6,230 nt of DNA from Candidatus Zixiibacteriota bacterium (GTDB lineage Bacteria > Zixibacteria > MSB-5A5 > GN15 > JACZUZ01). Below are positions 1-5,398 of this stretch, piece by piece. Made by a program: the position numbers and the translations under genes. The DNA is taken from positions 1 to 6,230 of the forward strand of contig JACZUZ010000130.1 in NCBI GenBank assembly GCA_022572905.1. Direction: 5' to 3'. The notes under the pieces are model-generated. The model had not been told where the DNA came from and did no database searches. It saw nothing but the letters and a program-made list of their open reading frames with translations. Position 1 is the stretch's first letter. Every line of letters begins with the position of its first letter.

Positions 1-1038
1 GTCGCGGACCTTTGGGGAAACGCGGATTGGCTTTATATCTTCGAAGTTCTCAAGGCAATAGGCCAGGTCATTTATGGTCGTGCGGTACATATTGGCGCAA
101 ACCGGGCAGATCTGGCCGGAAAGCTCCAAAATGGTCTTGTCGGGGTTTTCGTGGGCCATCCGGTTTATCAGGTTCAGTTCGGTGCCAATTGCAATAGTTG
201 AGCCCGGCTCCTGCTCGGCCACATAATCGACAATAAAGCTCGTCGAGCCGACTGCATCGGCGCTTTCGACCACATCCCAGGGACATTCAGGATGAACCAG
301 GATTTTGATGCCGGGATATTTTTTGCGCATATATTCCGCCTGAGCGGAGGTGAAATTCATATGCACATGGCAATGGCCTTTCCAGAGAATTACTTTTGCG
401 CCTTCGATTTGTTCATCTGTCAATCCGCCCCGCTCCTGCTTGAAATCCCAAATTACCATTTCGTTATCGGGGATTCCCATTATTCGGGCCGTGTTATAAC
501 CCAAACGCTGGTCGGGAAAAAAGAATATCTTCTCGCGTCTATCCCAACTCCAGCGCATAGCCGCCTCGGCGTTGGAGCTGGTGCAGATCAGACCGCCGTT
601 TTCGCCACAAAAGGCTTTGAGCAAAGCCGCTGAATTCATATACGAAAGTGGGGTTATCCGTTCCGCCCCGCCGAAATCCTGGAGATCATCCCAGGCCGCC
701 AATACATCGGGAATATCCGCCATATCCGCCATGGGGCATCCGGCCAGTGGATTGGGCATGTAAACATGCTGATGATCCCTGGTCAGGAGATCCGCCGACT
801 CGGCCATGAAATGCACCCCGCAGAAAACTATCAAATCGGCCTTTTCCTGCTCGGCGGCCATTTTGGCTAGGTAGAAGCTGTCGCCCAGATAGTCGTAATG
901 GCGCACCACTTCCATACGCTGGTAATGGTGACAGAGAATGACAAGCCTCTCCCCCAGACGTTTGCGCGCCGCTTGAACGCGGCTTTCCAAATCCTCTGTG
1001 GTGGCTTCTCTATATTCCTGTGGCAGTGTGAAGTACAT
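1..1038 (-). CDS. nadA: Quinolinate synthase NadA, long form, C-terminus cut by window edge
   Basis: It condenses iminoaspartate with dihydroxyacetone phosphate to quinolinate, the [4Fe-4S]-dependent step of de novo NAD synthesis in the cytoplasm. Reading from the ATG at 1038, 346 codons are open to the window edge; the family's long (Bacillus/Deinococcus-like) form is about 370 residues, so some 20 are missing. Visible landmarks: CHHYQR (36-41), GDSFYLAK (53-60), VFCGVHFMAES (71-81), AGCPMADM (99-106), CTSSNAEAA (152-160), FFFPDQRLGYNTA (172-184), LWKGHCHMH (218-226), HPEC (249-252), IGTELNLINR (284-293) and ICPVCANM (310-317). The likely cluster ligands are C101, C223 and C311 or C314, spaced as in B. 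subtilis NadA. No Shine-Dalgarno precedes the ATG; an AT-rich TATATT (1046-1051) lies 7 nt upstream, so the mRNA may be leaderless. An in-frame ATG at 1080 would add 14 residues that do not look like NadA. No nadB or nadC is seen here. Confidence 0.97.
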   Translation of the reverse strand, partial: MYFTLPQEYREATTEDLESRVQAARKRLGERLVILCHHYQRMEVVRHYDYLGDSFYLAKMAAEQEKADLIVFCGVHFMAESADLLTRDHQHVYMPNPLAGCPMADMADIPDVLAAWDDLQDFGGAERITPLSYMNSAALLKAFCGENGGLICTSSNAEAAMRWSWDRREKIFFFPDQRLGYNTARIMGIPDNEMVIWDFKQERGGLTDEQIEGAKVILWKGHCHVHMNFTSAQAEYMRKKYPGIKILVHPECPWDVVESADAVGSTSFIVDYVAEQEPGSTIAIGTELNLINRMAHENPDKTILELSGQICPVCANMYRTTINDLAYCLENFEDIKPIRVSPKVRD

Positions 1039-1078
1039 GGTATATAATATACTACAAATCGAAGTAAATAGAGAGCCC

Positions 1079-1119
1079 ATTTGAGATAAACGGAACTGTC
1101 TCAAATCGCGAATATCGCG
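1079..1119. promoter_or_regulatory. Two adjacent palindromes between divergent genes
   Basis: ATTTGAGA (1079-1086) and TCTCAAAT (1099-1106) are a perfect 8-bp inverted repeat with a 12-nt spacer. CGCGA (1107-1111) and TCGCG (1115-1119) follow directly as a 5-bp inverted repeat around ATA. They sit about 40-80 bp upstream of nadA and just before the promoter of the plus-strand gene, where an operator would be placed. I do not recognise either as the site of a known NAD regulator (NiaR, NrtR, NadQ), so the regulatory role is inferred from position and symmetry only. Confidence 0.3.
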
Positions 1120-1135
1120 CTCTTCGCACACCCTC

Positions 1136-1164
1136 TTGATCTCAGCATAATCCTGACTTATGAT
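1136..1164 (+). promoter_or_regulatory. Sigma-70-type promoter for the plus-strand membrane gene
   Basis: TTGATC (1136-1141, 4/6 to the -35 consensus), a 17-bp spacer, and TATGAT (1159-1164, 5/6 to the -10 consensus). Transcription would begin near 1171. The -10 overlaps the first possible start codon (TTG 1164), which argues against that codon and for the GTG at 1188. Confidence 0.5.
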
Positions 1165-1178
1165 TGGAAGTGTTTGAT

Positions 1179-1190
1179 AGGCAAAGAGTG
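1179..1190 (+). promoter_or_regulatory. Weak ribosome binding site that favours the GTG start
   Basis: AGG at 1179-1181 lies 6 nt before the GTG at 1188-1190. It is short, but it is the only purine-rich site correctly spaced downstream of the predicted transcription start; TTG 1164 and GTG 1170 lie at or before that start. Confidence 0.4.
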
Positions 1191-2033
1191 CAGTGGCTGA
1201 GTCGAAACTGGATATCTGTTATAGGTGTGGGCATCGGCATAATCGGACTTGCCGTTGCCTATTATTCCTATGCTCAATCAAAGAGAGAGAGAATCCCCAG
1301 ATTTGTAATCGAAGCTGCGAGATCCGAAATTCTCCGTGCAGATCGGATTGCGGAAACGCCAATTCGAATTCTGAAAAGAAATGACGATACGGAAATAACA
1401 GAGGATGTCACATCGATAACTTTTTATTTTTGGAACGCTGGTAAAGAACCAATCAAGGAACAACATGTCCGCATACCAATCACCATTAGCATTGATGACT
1501 CCACAGCTGAAATCCTCGATTTTCAAGTCGTAAAAATTTCGCATCCGGTTACTCAGTTCGTCCTAACTCCTCATCTTTCTGATGGAGATTCTACTGAAAA
1601 TCACTTAAGATCGCTCCAAATTACGTTTGATATACTTGAAAATGAGCAAGGCGCTGTTTGCCAAATCCTCTATTCTGGAAATCGCGAAGCCAAGATATCA
1701 ATTAATGGATACATTGAAGGGTTTGGTGACTTGATTTCGTCAACAGCTTCAATGACCTCAAAAACATACGAAGTATGGCAGGTTGTTATTTGGTTAATCT
1801 CAGTGTTGATATTGATTGCTTTATTAAAATTTTTAGAGTATGTGTTTGAAATTTCTCTAAAAAGAGTATTTCGCCGTTGGCAACGAGTTTTAGGGTTCTT
1901 TTCTTACTTGATAGTAGCGGCTGGATTGATTTATTTTGTAATTGTTTTTCTACCATCACAATTTAAAGTTACGCATTCAAGCTACAATGTTCCTAGTAGC
2001 CTGATTTTCTTCAAAGAAATGCAAGTGGACTGA
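1188..2033 (+). CDS. Uncharacterised membrane protein with a central beta-rich domain
   Basis: I do not recognise a named family. From GTG 1188 the product is 281 residues (289 if TTG 1164 were used). A hydrophobic helix spans about residues 8-28 (ISVIGVGIGIIGLAVAYYSY), followed by a basic SKRERIPR stretch. A predicted beta-rich domain of about 160 residues comes next, with landmarks FYFWNAGKEPI (79-89), IPITISID (96-103), ILDFQVV (109-115) and GAVCQILYSG (155-164). Two more helices lie at about 196-215 and 235-256, joined by a very basic KRVFRRWQR loop. The NxGxxPI ... ILD ... QILxSG ... I.G pattern resembles, from memory, domains in many anonymous membrane proteins. Positive charge on both the post-TM1 segment and the TM2-TM3 loop leaves topology ambiguous. 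It is a single gene with its own promoter, is more AT-rich than its neighbours and has repeats downstream, so it may be a transferred cargo gene. Confidence 0.8.
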   Translation: MQWLSRNWISVIGVGIGIIGLAVAYYSYAQSKRERIPRFVIEAARSEILRADRIAETPIRILKRNDDTEITEDVTSITFYFWNAGKEPIKEQHVRIPITISIDDSTAEILDFQVVKISHPVTQFVLTPHLSDGDSTENHLRSLQITFDILENEQGAVCQILYSGNREAKISINGYIEGFGDLISSTASMTSKTYEVWQVVIWLISVLILIALLKFLEYVFEISLKRVFRRWQRVLGFFSYLIVAAGLIYFVIVFLPSQFKVTHSSYNVPSSLIFFKEMQVD

Positions 2034-2130
2034 TGGCGACGAGACTACATCTCTCGCACGTATTCTTATTGATGTTGGACGAGACCGCCCTCCCCTCCCA
2101 GTAGACTATCTCTCAGCTCTACATTGCATA
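2034..2130. other. Intergenic spacer, nothing clear
   Basis: About 100 bp separate the membrane-protein stop from the first repeat. There is a small GAGA..TCTC inverted repeat (2040-2055) but no T-tract after it, so I do not call a terminator. No open frame here looks coding. Confidence 0.5.
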
Positions 2131-2165
2131 TATTGTGGGCGGCGGATTTCCACATCTGCCCCGCC
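2131..2165 (-). repeat. GGGCAGATGTG palindromic element, copy in block 1 (diverged)
   Basis: Read on the minus strand, this stretch contains GGGCAGATGTGGA, then AATCC where the block 2 copy at 4138-4168 has CATCT, then GCCGCCCACAATA. That aligns almost base for base with the block 2 copy (which ends GCCGCGCACAATG). The inner palindrome has decayed on one arm. It is one of three copies in the window and the only one in this orientation. Confidence 0.65.
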
Positions 2166-2180
2166 TTCAATAAAAAAACA

Positions 2181-2304
2181 ATAGTCAAGACCGCACGAGC
2201 GTGTACCTCGCTCTAAGGGTCTTGACCTACGAAGACTACGGCTTCAAATTTGACAGTAGGTCAAGAGCGCAGGCGCGGAATATTTGCGCCGGGGTCTTGA
2301 CTAT
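2181..2304. repeat. Inverted pair of REP-like hairpins with GTAG feet (BIME-like), pair 1
   Basis: Two hairpin units face each other. Unit R1 (2181-2230, minus) reads GTAG, then stem GTCAAGACC / GGTCTTGAC (9 bp perfect; plus-strand arms 2184-2192 and 2218-2226) with an inner GAGCG/CGCTC stem, then TAT. Unit R2 (2256-2304, plus) reads GTAG, stem GTCAAGA (2260-2266) / TCTTGAC (2295-2301), inner GGCGC (2272-2276) / GCGCC (2286-2290), then TAT. The pair is bounded by a perfect 12-bp inverted repeat (2181-2192 and 2293-2304); the two GTAG ends face inward across 25 nt as an 11-bp inverted repeat (2220-2230 and 2256-2266). A GTAG tetranucleotide at the foot of a hairpin, in inverted pairs, is the hallmark of REP/BIME elements moved by RAYT (TnpA-REP) transposases. 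Confidence 0.75.
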
Positions 2305-2327
2305 CTTCTTATCTTCAATCACAGACG

Positions 2328-3311
2328 TTGTTAAAGCGAAGTTCTTCGTTCTATATTCCGTTTGTGAGTCGACTCCCTCTTCCATCCCGTAAATCCATAG
2401 CGCGTTTCTTTGGCCACTATCTGGGTGGGTTGTGGAGCGCCGCCGAAAAACGGCATTTGTTCCTGCTTTCCGGAGGGCTGACTTTCTGGATATTCTTAAG
2501 CGTTATCCCCTTCGCCTTGATTCTTTATTGGATCGTCGGTCTGATTGTGCAGTCCGGCGACGTGCAAGCCAGTATTGACGCATACGTAGACGCTCTTATC
2601 CCGTACTCCGAATACGCCGGGTGGGCCAAGAATTTCATATTCGCCCGAGTCGTGGAACTTGAAGCCTACAAAGGAATCGCCGGTTATGCGGGATCAATCG
2701 GCCTTTTGATTACCGCCAGCGGGCTTTTTAGCGCCATGCGCACCGTGCTTGATTCGGTCTTTGAAGTGCGAACAGATATGCATTTCGCTCTCCACCGTTT
2801 GCGCGATCTGGGAATGGCCTTGGTTGTGGCGGTTTTCTTTTTGCTTTCGATCGCGGTATTACCGGCATTTGAAATAATCGAAGAGCTAACCACCGATGTT
2901 AATCTTGCGGGTGATTATCCCGGAGCTTTAATAGTGGAAACTTTTGTTTCTGTTCTCGGTAATGTTCTGTTTTATCTGTTTTCGCTGACTGTCATGGCTG
3001 GCGTGTTCTATGTTCTTTATCGCTTTGTCCCGACAAGTTTAACCGACCGCCGCACGGCGCTGGTTAGCGCGCTTTGCGCAACAGCCCTCTGGGAAATCGC
3101 CAAACAGTTATTTGGATTCTATATTACCAACTTCGCCACACTGCAAAAAATATACGGCGCATATATTTTGCTCGTGGTTGTGTCATTATGGATGTATTAC
3201 ACGTCAGTGATATTTATTGTAGGCGCCGAAATAGGACAACTCTACCGCGAAAGCCACAAAGGCGCCTGGACAAAATTCAAAGATCGCTGGCGCCGGATAA
3301 GGAACGCATAG
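2328..3311 (+). CDS. yihY: YihY/UPF0761 (formerly 'RNase BN') family inner-membrane protein
   Basis: The family consists of six-helix inner-membrane proteins of unknown function; the old ribonuclease BN name came from a misassignment. The 327-residue product shows hydrophobic segments at about 44-73, 117-137, 162-185, 206-233, 244-268 and 277-305. The family signatures are SGGLTFWIFLSVIPF (48-62) in helix 1, YRFVPTSLTDRRTALVSA (231-248), LWEIAKQLFGFYITNF (254-269), KIYGAYI (274-280) and the closing VGAEIGQLYRE (298-308). The tail is short and basic. The start is uncertain: TTG 2328 and GTG 2364 are the only candidates after an in-frame stop at 2298, and neither has a Shine-Dalgarno. TTGTTA (2328-2333) with TATATT (2352-2357) at 18 bp spacing would put transcription at GTG 2364, a possible leaderless start giving 315 residues. 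It begins 24 bp after a REP-like pair and is convergent with the VOC gene. Confidence 0.9.
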   Translation: MLKRSSSFYIPFVSRLPLPSRKSIARFFGHYLGGLWSAAEKRHLFLLSGGLTFWIFLSVIPFALILYWIVGLIVQSGDVQASIDAYVDALIPYSEYAGWAKNFIFARVVELEAYKGIAGYAGSIGLLITASGLFSAMRTVLDSVFEVRTDMHFALHRLRDLGMALVVAVFFLLSIAVLPAFEIIEELTTDVNLAGDYPGALIVETFVSVLGNVLFYLFSLTVMAGVFYVLYRFVPTSLTDRRTALVSALCATALWEIAKQLFGFYITNFATLQKIYGAYILLVVVSLWMYYTSVIFIVGAEIGQLYRESHKGAWTKFKDRWRRIRNA

Positions 3312-3327
3312 CCACTAGCGATTTTTT
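3283..3327 (+). terminator. Possible Rho-independent terminator overlapping the yihY end
   Basis: ATCGCT (3283-3288) pairs with AGCGAT (3317-3322), and GGC (3289-3291) with GCC (3311-3313) above a 3-nt bulge. The stem is followed by T residues to 3327. The left arm lies in the last codons of yihY and the loop contains most of its stop codon. The loop is long (19 nt), so the hairpin is only moderately convincing. Transcripts arriving from the VOC side would meet A residues instead, so it should act mainly on yihY. Confidence 0.35.
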
Positions 3328-3331
3328 ATAT

Positions 3332-3699
3332 TTACGCCGCTTCGCTGTCGTCCTGATAGATCCCGACTACATTGCCTTCTGTATCTTTGAAATAAGCGAT
3401 ATAACCAACTGTTGGAATAGCCATTTTGGGAACCACAATCTCGCATCCCGCGTCTGTGATCTTTTTTGCGTAATCATCCACCGAGGGGACATCAATTACT
3501 ATAGTTGTAGAACCGACGGGTCCTGGCGCTTCATTAGCCCCCCGCCGATTCCGGGATCATCCTGGGGACCTGTTTTGAGCATCCAGTAATCTTCCGGCCC
3601 CGGCATTTTGCTTATTTCCCAGCCAAATGTATCGGCGTAGAATTTGTTGGCGCGTTCGGGATTGTCGGCGGGGATTTCAAAATGTACAACTTTCGGCAT
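3332..3699 (-). pseudogene. VOC/glyoxalase-like protein gene broken by a one-base frameshift
   Basis: VOC-superfamily proteins of this short type bind small molecules or act as metal-dependent lyases/dioxygenases; the substrate cannot be told from sequence. The ATG at 3699 begins MPKVVHFEIPADNPERANKF, followed by FGWEIS, YWMLKTG, GIGGGLMKRQDPSV, and then a stop (3499-3501). The rest of the domain continues in the next frame as STTIVIDVPSVDDYAKKI, VVPKMAIPTVGYIAYF, KDTEGNVVGIYQDDSEAA, and ends with TAA at 3332-3334. Together these give about 122 residues, the normal length for the family, including the first-strand histidine (H6) and the DTEGN glutamate usual at the metal site. Restoring the frame needs one extra base somewhere in about 3502-3540, most likely near 3505-3520. 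Promoter and Shine-Dalgarno are intact, so the lesion is recent or is a sequencing/assembly error. Confidence 0.88.
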
Positions 3700-3707
3700 A
3701 GTTAATT

Positions 3708-3713
3708 CCTCCT
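3708..3713 (-). promoter_or_regulatory. Strong Shine-Dalgarno for the VOC gene
   Basis: AGGAGG on the minus strand, 8 nt before the ATG at 3699. It is the only full-consensus ribosome binding site in the window and fixes this start. It contrasts with nadA, yihY, the rubredoxin-like gene and fnr, which show none. Confidence 0.85.
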
Positions 3714-3747
3714 GTGAAAAAGTTTCATTTCTCTTTTCGATTAGAAC

Positions 3748-3774
3748 TCTATACGAAAGTTGTTATTTTGTCAA
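3748..3774 (-). promoter_or_regulatory. Promoter for the VOC gene
   Basis: On the minus strand, a consensus TTGACA (-35, 3769-3774) is followed by a short 15-bp spacer and TATAGA (-10, 3748-3753), about 50 bp upstream of the ATG. The spacer is below the ideal 17 bp. It lies just outside repeat block 2, so the VOC gene appears to be transcribed alone. Confidence 0.5.
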
Positions 3775-3802
3775 TGTACTCGTGAGAGAATGTGAAATTC
3801 CC

Positions 3803-3910
3803 GTAGGTCGAAAGTCTTGTACTTTCGACTATTCATTTTCTGTTAGAACAAAATTAGAGAATAGTCGAAACCGCAAGGGCCGGTGGCCCACCGTGTGGGT
3901 ATCGACCTAC
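3803..3910. repeat. Inverted pair of REP-like hairpins with GTAG feet (BIME-like), pair 2
   Basis: Unit R3 (3803-3832, plus) is GTAG plus a perfect 9-bp hairpin GTCGAAAGT / ACTTTCGAC (3807-3815, 3821-3829; loop CTTGT) plus TAT. Unit R4 (3861-3910, minus) is GTAG, stem GTCGATACC / GGTTTCGAC (one T-T mismatch; plus-strand arms 3864-3872 and 3898-3906), inner GGGCC/GGCCC (3877-3881, 3885-3889), then TAT. R1 and R4 are both 50 nt. Here the GTAG ends are outermost (3803-3811 and 3902-3910, 9-bp inverted repeat) and the TATTC ends face inward as a 12-bp inverted repeat (3823-3834 and 3859-3870), the reverse of pair 1. R3 lacks the inner stem and is a shorter variant. Confidence 0.75.
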
Positions 3911-3923
3911 CAAGAGTTTTGTT

Positions 3924-3976
3924 ACGGGCAGATGTGACTTCGGCGAGCTCAGTCGAGCCGGACATCTGCCGCGCAC
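3924..3976 (+). repeat. GGGCAGATGTG palindromic element with a 24-nt insert
   Basis: ACGGGCAGATGTG opens the element and GACATCTGCCGCGCACA closes it, as in the copy at 4138. The 9-bp arms GGCAGATGT (3927-3935) and ACATCTGCC (3962-3970) are perfect. Positions 3937-3960 are extra relative to the other copy and themselves contain CGGC..GCCG and a GAGCTCAGTCGAG core, so a second short repeat seems to have been inserted into the apex of the hairpin. Confidence 0.65.
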
Positions 3977-3986
3977 AAAGATTTTC

Positions 3987-4096
3987 TGTCATGCTGAGCG
4001 TTAGCGAAGTATCTGGTAGAGACCTAGCATTATCATAAGTTCTTGAGTTCAGCGCTCGACCCAGCTAGAGATCCTTCGCCAAGCCTCAGGATGACA
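3987..4096. repeat. TGTCAT..CTGAG..GCGAAG element with 28-bp imperfect terminal inverted repeats
   Basis: The left arm (3987-4014) begins TGTCATGCTGAG and ends GCGAAGTATCT. The right arm (4069-4096), read on the minus strand, begins TGTCATCCTGAG and ends GCGAAGGATCT; the two agree at 23 of 28 positions. The 54-nt interior has no reading frame of note. From memory this matches a very widespread intergenic repeat type (TGTCATNCTGAGNGNAGCGAAGNATCT) in several bacterial phyla; its mobilising enzyme is not in the window. Confidence 0.65.
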
Positions 4097-4137
4097 TTAC
4101 AACAGGTCTGTGTGACAGTGATCGATGAACTACGATA

Positions 4138-4168
4138 ACGGGCAGATGTGGACATCTGCCGCGCACAA
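4138..4168 (+). repeat. GGGCAGATGTG palindromic element, compact copy
   Basis: GGCAGATGT (4141-4149) and ACATCTGCC (4152-4160) form a perfect 9-bp inverted repeat around GG, followed by GCGCACAATG. It is the shortest and most symmetrical of the three copies and probably closest to the unit that spread. Confidence 0.65.
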
Positions 4169-4196
4169 TGTTTCAGTGCCGGTTTAGTGGCAAACC

Positions 4197-4225
4197 AGAT
4201 TCCTCGACTACACCTCGGGATGACA
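4197..4225 (-). repeat. Solo arm of the TGTCAT..CTGAG element
   Basis: Read on the minus strand it begins TGTCATCCCGAG and ends CGAGGAATCT, like the right arm of the element at 3987-4096, but no matching left arm lies nearby. It is probably a decayed or partial copy. The rest of the spacer to the fnr stop (4226-4308) shows only a weak CTCG/CGAG hairpin (4270-4284) without a T-tract. Confidence 0.45.
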
Positions 4226-4308
4226 GGGTGATTTTCCATGGATGACGCCAGAATACTAAGTGTCATAGGCTCGCACAAACGAGTCGCGAAGCGAAAAAAG
4301 TAACGAAG

Positions 4309-5394
4309 TTACCGTTTCAAATGTGAGCTGTGACCGGGATTTAGTTTTGCGGTGGGATCGAGATATGTTTTGGCGTGATTAACAGCTATTGCGATTTCGC
4401 CGCAACCGGTTGTGATAAGTTTTATTTTCCCGGCATGTGTCACTATATCTCCCGCGGCGTAGACGCCTTCAATGTTACTGCGCATAAATTCATCGACTTT
4501 GATGGAATTACGCCAGATTTCCAGACCCCAGGTTTTGATAGGGCCCAGGTTGGCGAGAAAACCGATGTTGAATAAACATGCGTCAACTTCGAAATACTTT
4601 TCTTCGCCGGTCTGTGTTTGCACGGCGGTGACAGCCTCAATCCAATCGGTTCCGTGAATTTCCTTAACTTCCCAAAATGGATAGTGGAGCGATGCAGATG
4701 ATGTTTTTACTTTTTCCACTGATTCTTCATGAGCCGCAAACGTGGCGCTACGATGAATCAAATTTATTTCTTTTGCTATCGGCTCTAACGCCATCACGTA
4801 GTCGAAAGCGGAATCACCACCGCCGACGATTAACAGGCGCTTGTCCTTGAAGCGCTCAAAGTTACCGATGCTGTAATAAATTCCCTTGCCTTCAAGTTCG
4901 CGAACATTGGTGAGATCAAGTCGGCGCGGCACAAACGCGCCCATACCGCAGGCAATTATTACCGTGCGCGAATAATGGACTCCTCTTTTTGTGACAAGCT
5001 CTATAACGCCGTCATCGCGGCGGTTAAGCTCGCGCACTTTTTGGCCAAGCGCATAACTGCCCTGATAATATGCCGCCTGGCGATAGGCCATCCCGACATA
5101 CTCCTTGGCGCGCACTTGCGGAAATCCTGCTATGTCATAGACGAGTTTTTCAGGATACAGCGCGGCGAGTCCGCCACCGACTGACGGAAGACCCTCAATT
5201 ACCTTCGCTTTGGCTCCACGCAATCCAGCGTAGTACATGCCGTACAATCCCACCGGCCCGGCGCCAATAATCGTTATATCAAAAACATCAATGTCGCTTC
5301 CAGACTTCATTTCAGTGCGTGAAGAGCCTTTCAGGGCGCCGCTTGTGTCAACACCTGCCGACGATTTCGGCTTATTGAGCTTTACTTCAACCAC
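4309..5394 (-). CDS. Ferredoxin--NADP+ reductase, thioredoxin-reductase-like (YumC) type
   Basis: It transfers electrons between NADPH and a one-electron iron-sulfur carrier in the cytoplasm. The 361 residues contain two Rossmann folds: FAD-binding GAGPVG (44-49) with SVGGGLAALYPEK (71-83), NADPH-binding VGGGDSAFDY (190-199) with HRS (214-216), and the second FAD motif AAGD (313-316). The position where thioredoxin reductase has its CxxC carries ACGMGAFVPRRL (148-159), the FNR pattern, so it is not a disulfide reductase. The tail LDPTAKLNPGHSSHLKR (345-361) is the C-terminal extension of this FNR class that covers the flavin. The first ~36 residues are an extra, Ser/Lys-rich leader; an ATG at 5310 (M29) would remove most of it, but neither start has a Shine-Dalgarno. 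GTG 5394 lies 4 nt after the rubredoxin-like stop, suggesting translational coupling. Confidence 0.93.
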   Translation of the reverse strand: MVEVKLNKPKSSAGVDTSGALKGSSRTEMKSGSDIDVFDITIIGAGPVGLYGMYYAGLRGAKAKVIEGLPSVGGGLAALYPEKLVYDIAGFPQVRAKEYVGMAYRQAAYYQGSYALGQKVRELNRRDDGVIELVTKRGVHYSRTVIIACGMGAFVPRRLDLTNVRELEGKGIYYSIGNFERFKDKRLLIVGGGDSAFDYVMALEPIAKEINLIHRSATFAAHEESVEKVKTSSASLHYPFWEVKEIHGTDWIEAVTAVQTQTGEEKYFEVDACLFNIGFLANLGPIKTWGLEIWRNSIKVDEFMRSNIEGVYAAGDIVTHAGKIKLITTGCGEIAIAVNHAKTYLDPTAKLNPGHSSHLKR

Positions 5395-5398
5395 TTAT

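Noticed and set aside
292..633. Plus-strand 113-codon frame inside nadA
   Set aside because: Antisense shadow of a well-conserved nadA frame; no family features.
1081..1218. Open minus-strand frame continuing upstream of nadA
   Set aside because: It has no start codon beyond ATG 1080, contains the palindromes and the divergent promoter, and does not resemble a NadA N-terminus; probably chance.
1278..1544. Minus-strand 88-codon frame
   Set aside because: Antisense to the membrane-protein gene, without ribosome site or recognisable composition.
3499..3545. Programmed -1 frameshift in the VOC gene
   Set aside because: No recognisable slippery heptamer or stimulatory structure near the frame overlap, and no reason for recoding in this family.
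3074..3589. Plus-strand 171-codon frame across the yihY end and the VOC gene
   Set aside because: Overlaps two genes with clear homology in other frames; the translation is Cys/Arg-rich and unlike any protein.
3644..3937. Plus-strand 97-codon frame
   Set aside because: Runs through the VOC promoter and REP hairpins; repeat-derived.
3803..4225. CRISPR array
   Set aside because: The repeats are palindromic, of several unrelated families, in both orientations and unevenly spaced; no regular repeat-spacer pattern.
4033..4278. Minus-strand 81-codon frame
   Set aside because: Composed almost entirely of intergenic repeat sequence.
4309..5394. Thioredoxin reductase
   Set aside because: The CxxC active site is absent and the C-terminal extension is that of FNR.
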